Source of the DNA: Thalassotalea euphylliae
Lineage (GTDB): Bacteria > Pseudomonadota > Gammaproteobacteria > Enterobacterales > Alteromonadaceae
DNA length: 64,000 nt
Assembly: GCF_003390375.1 (NCBI RefSeq)
Contig: NZ_QUOT01000001.1
Span: 3,224,001-3,288,000, forward strand
Direction: 5' to 3'
Shown here: positions 60,217 to 64,000 of the stretch, in pieces
How positions within the stretch are numbered: the first letter of the stretch is position 1
Layout of the letters: each line of letters starts with the position of its first letter
Program-made: the position numbers and the translations under genes
The notes under the pieces: generated by a model
What the model was told of the DNA's origin: nothing
Seen by the model: only the letters and a program-made list of their open reading frames with translations
The model's database searches: none

Positions 60217-63200
60217 TGCGTTATTGTTTCTGGTTATTCACCTTGCTACTGAGCTTAGTGTCCATTTCTGCCAAAGCTGCCATTACTTGCGATGCAGCAG
60301 ATAGCTTTGAACAGGTCACATTTGACAATTTTAGCAGTGATCAAGGGCTATGGAGTCGAGTCGACTTTAATCGCACGGTAAGTAACTGGCCGAACGATTC
60401 AATTCTCAACACCGGCAATGGACGAGAGTCGCTAACGTTTAATATTCGCAGTAACCGTTTAAATATTCAGGGCAACGACAACGAATTTGGTATGGTTGCT
60501 TATGACTTTGGCTCATTAGGTACCGATTTTGCGCGCCAGTTTAGTATCACTACCAATATCACCTCTAATGCTTCCCGCCCAACAAACAACGACTTAGGTA
60601 TTGTTTTTGGTTATCAAGACGAGCGCAACTATTACCTAGCGCGTTGGACAAAAATTGGTACTAGCTACCGAAATAACACGTCATTTCCTGGTACGTACCG
60701 ACAACTTGATTTAGTAAAAGTAGCTGGCGGCGTTCCAATCCTGCTTGATAGTGCGCCGAGTACAGGGACAAGCGCAGGCAACAATTTCACCATGAAAGTG
60801 GTGGTGACCAGTGATGGCACAGGCGTATGTTTAGGCAATGCAGGGGGCAACAATATGTCGCTTGTATTGTCATCAAATGAAATTCCATCGCTACAAACAA
60901 CAGGCCTTTACTCCTACGACAACGACAATGACGTTCGTTATGACAATTTTGAAGTGCGCTGTGATGACTGTGTACGATTGTTAGCAAACTATCGTATGGA
61001 TGAACAAAGTTGGAATGGCATTTCGGGAGAAGTAGCCGATCAAACGGGTAACTTTAGCGCAACCGCTATTAATGGCGCGGTTACCAGTGAGCTCCTGCCA
61101 GCATTAGCGGGTGATCCTGGAACATGTCGCTATGGCAGTTTTGATGGGGTAAATGATTACTTGGAGTTACCCAGTAATTTTGATAATTTGCAAGGCAGTT
61201 TTACGATTACTGCATGGATAAACCCTAGTAACTTAGACCGCGGCTCTCGCATCTTCATTGATGATGAAAACAACTCAGATAGAGGCTATGGTTTTAGCCT
61301 TGGCGACCCTGGCAATGGCCGTTTAAGATTCTACTCTCGTGGCGTAAATCCTATTAGTGTTGATACGGCGAGCTCAATTCCAGCTAATACTTGGACATTC
61401 GTTGCAGCGGTGCACGATAGTGCGAATAAAACTCGTCAGATTTATGTGAATGGGGTTGCTCAACAAATAACAGGTGGCAGCACCATTAATACCTACACAG
61501 GTAATTGGGGCACAGCATCAGGCCCAGCCTCAATTGGTGGTGAAACAGATAGCGGCGAAACGGCCAATCGCTTTACCGGTGATATGGATGAAGTCAGAGT
61601 GTATCGCGGTGCGTTATCAGGTGCGCAAATCAACAATATTTTTCAAGAAAGGCACCCATGTCCAACTAGTAGCTTACTCGCTCATTACACCTTTGAGCAA
61701 AGTGATATCTCTGGCCAAATTGATGATATGAGCGGCGGCAATAATCACGCAACCAACATTGGTGGCCTATTAGATACCGACAGTAAATTTTGTCGCGGCT
61801 TTGATTCAGCGGGCGAAAACGCAAGTACGGCGATTAGCAATGCCTTTCGTTCATCGCTAGATATCGACGAAGACGTTGGCGCGCGTGGTACCATCAGTTT
61901 TTGGTTCAATAGTGATATCAACTGGAATGCAGGTAGAGAGCGCGTATTATTTGATGCTTCATGTAACGGCAACCCTAATTGCGGCTCAGCGCGAGACAAG
62001 TATTTTGTTTTAGAAATTGCTGCTAATGGTCGACTAAAGTTCAGTTTTGAAGACTCCAGAGATAGAGATTTTTCATTTCAGGAGTCAAGCTCAAGCTCTC
62101 GGACAGCAGATACTTGGTATTATGTGACAGCGACCTGGAACTACCCTGATGACAGATTTGAGCTCTACGTTGATGGTAACTTGCGTGCGGGTTTAAACTT
62201 TAATACCAATGGTCAAATGAGTGACCTTAATCAAATTGTCTTCGGTGACAATGCGTCGAATTATGCGCGTGGCGATGCAAGTAATTTCCCATCAACGCGG
62301 TCTTCGCAAGGCCGTTTTGACGAAGTAAAAATATACAACAAAGTGCTTACTCAAGCAGAAATTCAAGCGGATATGTTGGTGGGTACCGATTGCGTGGATG
62401 ACAAGCGTGTTTTCCAAATTCGTCATGACGGATTGGGGCTAACCTGTGAACCAGAGGCGATTCAAATTGTTGCCTGTACCAACGGCGATTGCACCAACAT
62501 CGATAGCGCTATCACCACAGATGTCACTTTAGCAATTAACGGTGGCCTAACCCGCACGATATCGCTTACTAATGGTCAAAGCCCTGCCTTAAATAATGCT
62601 AATCGCGCCGAGATAAATTACAACCAAGCAGGCAATGCAACGCTCAGTTTAAATTTAGGCGCAGACAATACCTTTGAGTGCGGTGATTTAGGTGGTAACA
62701 CCCAAAGCTGTGATATCGCTTTTGCAACGGCAGGGTTTGTTTTTGATGGGGTTAAAAATGGCACCGCAGGGTTACCAATACAAAATGTGACGATAGAAGC
62801 AAAGCAAGACAATGGTAGTGGCCAGTGTCAAACCTTGTTCGCTAATCAAAATAGAAATGTTGACTTAGCGTTGAGATACCTTACCTCGAACAATCAGGGA
62901 AGCAACCCATACACTATTGGCGGCAAGGTTATACCTGATATCAGCAGTGGCTATGAAGATGTAAACCTTAGCTTTGACGCAAATGGCAAAGCAACATTAC
63001 CTAGTAATATTCATAACGATGCTGGCCAAGTGCAACTAGCTGCAAGGTATATACAGCCAGCCAATTTGCCTACGCAACCGGGCTTTACTTTATTGGGCAA
63101 CTCTGGAGCCTTTTGGGTTAAACCACATTACATTAACATCTTGGTCGAGAAAAACGATGGTAGTGCCTTAGATGGTATCACTGCCGATTCACTAATCACG

Positions 63201-64000
63201 CATGCTGCGAGCGCGCCATTTAACGTTACGTTTGAGGCTGTCAATTACAGCGGTTCGACGACCATTAATTATCAACCGAGTAATTTACGAATTAACTTAC
63301 AGAGAACAGGCCCAACTGATGCTGCCGCGATAGAAGGTATTTTGAATCTGCCTGCTTTGGCCGACATAACTTCTGGAACGCCAGCTAATGTCACTAATCC
63401 TCTTGCTCAACCGTTGTTTGCAGCAGGAAAATACGAAACAACAGGGGCAAAGTACAGCGAAGTCGGTTTAGTAACACTTGATGTTTCTGATACCAACTTT
63501 GGCGATCAAACCCCTGCACTTATTGTTGATGGTGGGTTGTGGAATGCGAACAGCCTCAGCGAAACAACTGCCATAGATATTGGTCGTTTTATTCCTGCCT
63601 ATTTTATTCAAACCGTGAAAGTAGATGCTAATGCCATGCCTGCAATTGACAATCACGGAACCTTGACGTCAGTAGAGCCACAAGTGAACTGGGTGTATTC
63701 AGGTCAAGAAGATACCAGTGGAGACGGTAGTATTAGATATCAGCAGCAGCCTAAAATTACTATTACCGCCTACAACAGTGATGACGAAGTGACGCAAAAT
63801 TATATCGGCGACTTTATGCGCTTATCGCAGTCAAAAATTACCATTGAGTTACCAACTGAAGATAGTAAAAATGGTAAACTAAGTAATACTAAATTGGCGA
63901 TATCAAAGGCAGAGATTATTACGAATAATCAGCTATTTGCTCGAATTGAAAAGGGTGAAGTTGATTATGAACTCAGTACAATGGATAACTTTGCGTATGC
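60216..64000 (+). CDS. mshQ: MSHA-linked large surface protein MshQ, 5' part (cut by window edge)
   Basis: 1261 codons up to the window end with no stop. Signal peptide (cleavage about A-K-A|A near 21); residues about 30-245 form an unnamed beta domain (DNFSSDQGLWSRVDF). Two LamG-like lectin domains follow: one about 305-475 (DGVNDYLELP, FTITAWINP, DEVRVYRGAL), one about 525-715 (GTISFWFNSD, FDEVKIYNKVLTQAEI). From about 735 on (FQIRHDGLGLTCEPEAIQIVAC) a DUF6701-type region starts and continues to the edge. It is in the right place and coupling for MshQ, the last MSHA gene. A tip adhesin is a reasonable guess. Confidence 0.85.
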   Translation, partial: MRYCFWLFTLLLSLVSISAKAAITCDAADSFEQVTFDNFSSDQGLWSRVDFNRTVSNWPNDSILNTGNGRESLTFNIRSNRLNIQGNDNEFGMVAYDFGSLGTDFARQFSITTNITSNASRPTNNDLGIVFGYQDERNYYLARWTKIGTSYRNNTSFPGTYRQLDLVKVAGGVPILLDSAPSTGTSAGNNFTMKVVVTSDGTGVCLGNAGGNNMSLVLSSNEIPSLQTTGLYSYDNDNDVRYDNFEVRCDDCVRLLANYRMDEQSWNGISGEVADQTGNFSATAINGAVTSELLPALAGDPGTCRYGSFDGVNDYLELPSNFDNLQGSFTITAWINPSNLDRGSRIFIDDENNSDRGYGFSLGDPGNGRLRFYSRGVNPISVDTASSIPANTWTFVAAVHDSANKTRQIYVNGVAQQITGGSTINTYTGNWGTASGPASIGGETDSGETANRFTGDMDEVRVYRGALSGAQINNIFQERHPCPTSSLLAHYTFEQSDISGQIDDMSGGNNHATNIGGLLDTDSKFCRGFDSAGENASTAISNAFRSSLDIDEDVGARGTISFWFNSDINWNAGRERVLFDASCNGNPNCGSARDKYFVLEIAANGRLKFSFEDSRDRDFSFQESSSSSRTADTWYYVTATWNYPDDRFELYVDGNLRAGLNFNTNGQMSDLNQIVFGDNASNYARGDASNFPSTRSSQGRFDEVKIYNKVLTQAEIQADMLVGTDCVDDKRVFQIRHDGLGLTCEPEAIQIVACTNGDCTNIDSAITTDVTLAINGGLTRTISLTNGQSPALNNANRAEINYNQAGNATLSLNLGADNTFECGDLGGNTQSCDIAFATAGFVFDGVKNGTAGLPIQNVTIEAKQDNGSGQCQTLFANQNRNVDLALRYLTSNNQGSNPYTIGGKVIPDISSGYEDVNLSFDANGKATLPSNIHNDAGQVQLAARYIQPANLPTQPGFTLLGNSGAFWVKPHYINILVEKNDGSALDGITADSLITHAASAPFNVTFEAVNYSGSTTINYQPSNLRINLQRTGPTDAAAIEGILNLPALADITSGTPANVTNPLAQPLFAAGKYETTGAKYSEVGLVTLDVSDTNFGDQTPALIVDGGLWNANSLSETTAIDIGRFIPAYFIQTVKVDANAMPAIDNHGTLTSVEPQVNWVYSGQEDTSGDGSIRYQQQPKITITAYNSDDEVTQNYIGDFMRLSQSKITIELPTEDSKNGKLSNTKLAISKAEIITNNQLFARIEKGEVDYELSTMDNFAY

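Overview
The window reads as chromosome of a marine gammaproteobacterium of the order Alteromonadales. A Colwelliaceae member (Thalassotalea/Colwellia type) is my inference, made without any database search. The reasons are a full MSHA (mannose-sensitive haemagglutinin) type IV pilus locus, a MotX homologue of the Na+-driven polar flagellar motor, the neighbourhoods lptFG | pepA-holC-valS and rnr-rlmB ... rpsF-priB-rpsR-rplI, a moderate A+T bias, and several GTG/TTG starts. I saw no insertion sequence, prophage, CRISPR array or integron. The gene order looks like stable chromosome.

Layout. 0-2.5 kb: 5' end of an RND efflux pump gene and its adaptor (minus strand), divergent from a TetR regulator, with two matching palindromes between them. 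2.6-3.3 kb: SapC-family protein. 3.4-11 kb: cytochrome c maturation genes split into two divergent groups, ccmABCDE (minus) and ccmFGHI (plus). 11.3-13.3 kb: secreted glutathione peroxidase, ferrochelatase and a CspA-type protein. 13.6-21.9 kb: valS, holC and pepA (minus), lptF-lptG (plus), RDD protein (minus). 22.1 kb: tRNA-Leu(CAA). 22.4-33.7 kb: an accessory-looking signalling and uptake stretch with a GAF/degenerate-GGDEF protein, TonB-dependent receptor, periplasmic binding protein, orphan C-terminal piece of an AstE/aspartoacylase-family protein, chemoreceptor, HD-GYP phosphodiesterase, GGDEF cyclase and motX behind a sigma28-type promoter. 33.7-42.9 kb: rnr, rlmB, DUF945 protein, short-chain dehydrogenase, membrane GGDEF cyclase, and the rpsF-priB-rpsR-rplI operon. 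43.0-64.0 kb: the MSHA locus mshH ... mshQ, with a PLP enzyme gene on the opposite strand between mshH and mshI. mshQ runs off the right edge.

How the genes fit together. The Ccm proteins and ferrochelatase supply haem and attach it to c-type cytochromes. The right half is dominated by surface attachment and motility: two predicted active diguanylate cyclases (both with RxxD inhibitory sites), one HD-GYP phosphodiesterase, a catalytically degenerate GGDEF-EAL protein (MshH/CsrD type), and the pilus extension ATPase MshE with an N-terminal MshEN domain of the kind known to bind c-di-GMP. They lie within about 25 kb of a chemoreceptor and motX. This suggests, but does not prove, a local link between c-di-GMP, swimming and MSHA attachment. 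The less explained items are a candidate small transcript between two terminators (39.75-40.01 kb), palindromes and direct repeats in several promoter regions, a triplicated start-codon region before rlmB, and the orphan AstE-like domain.
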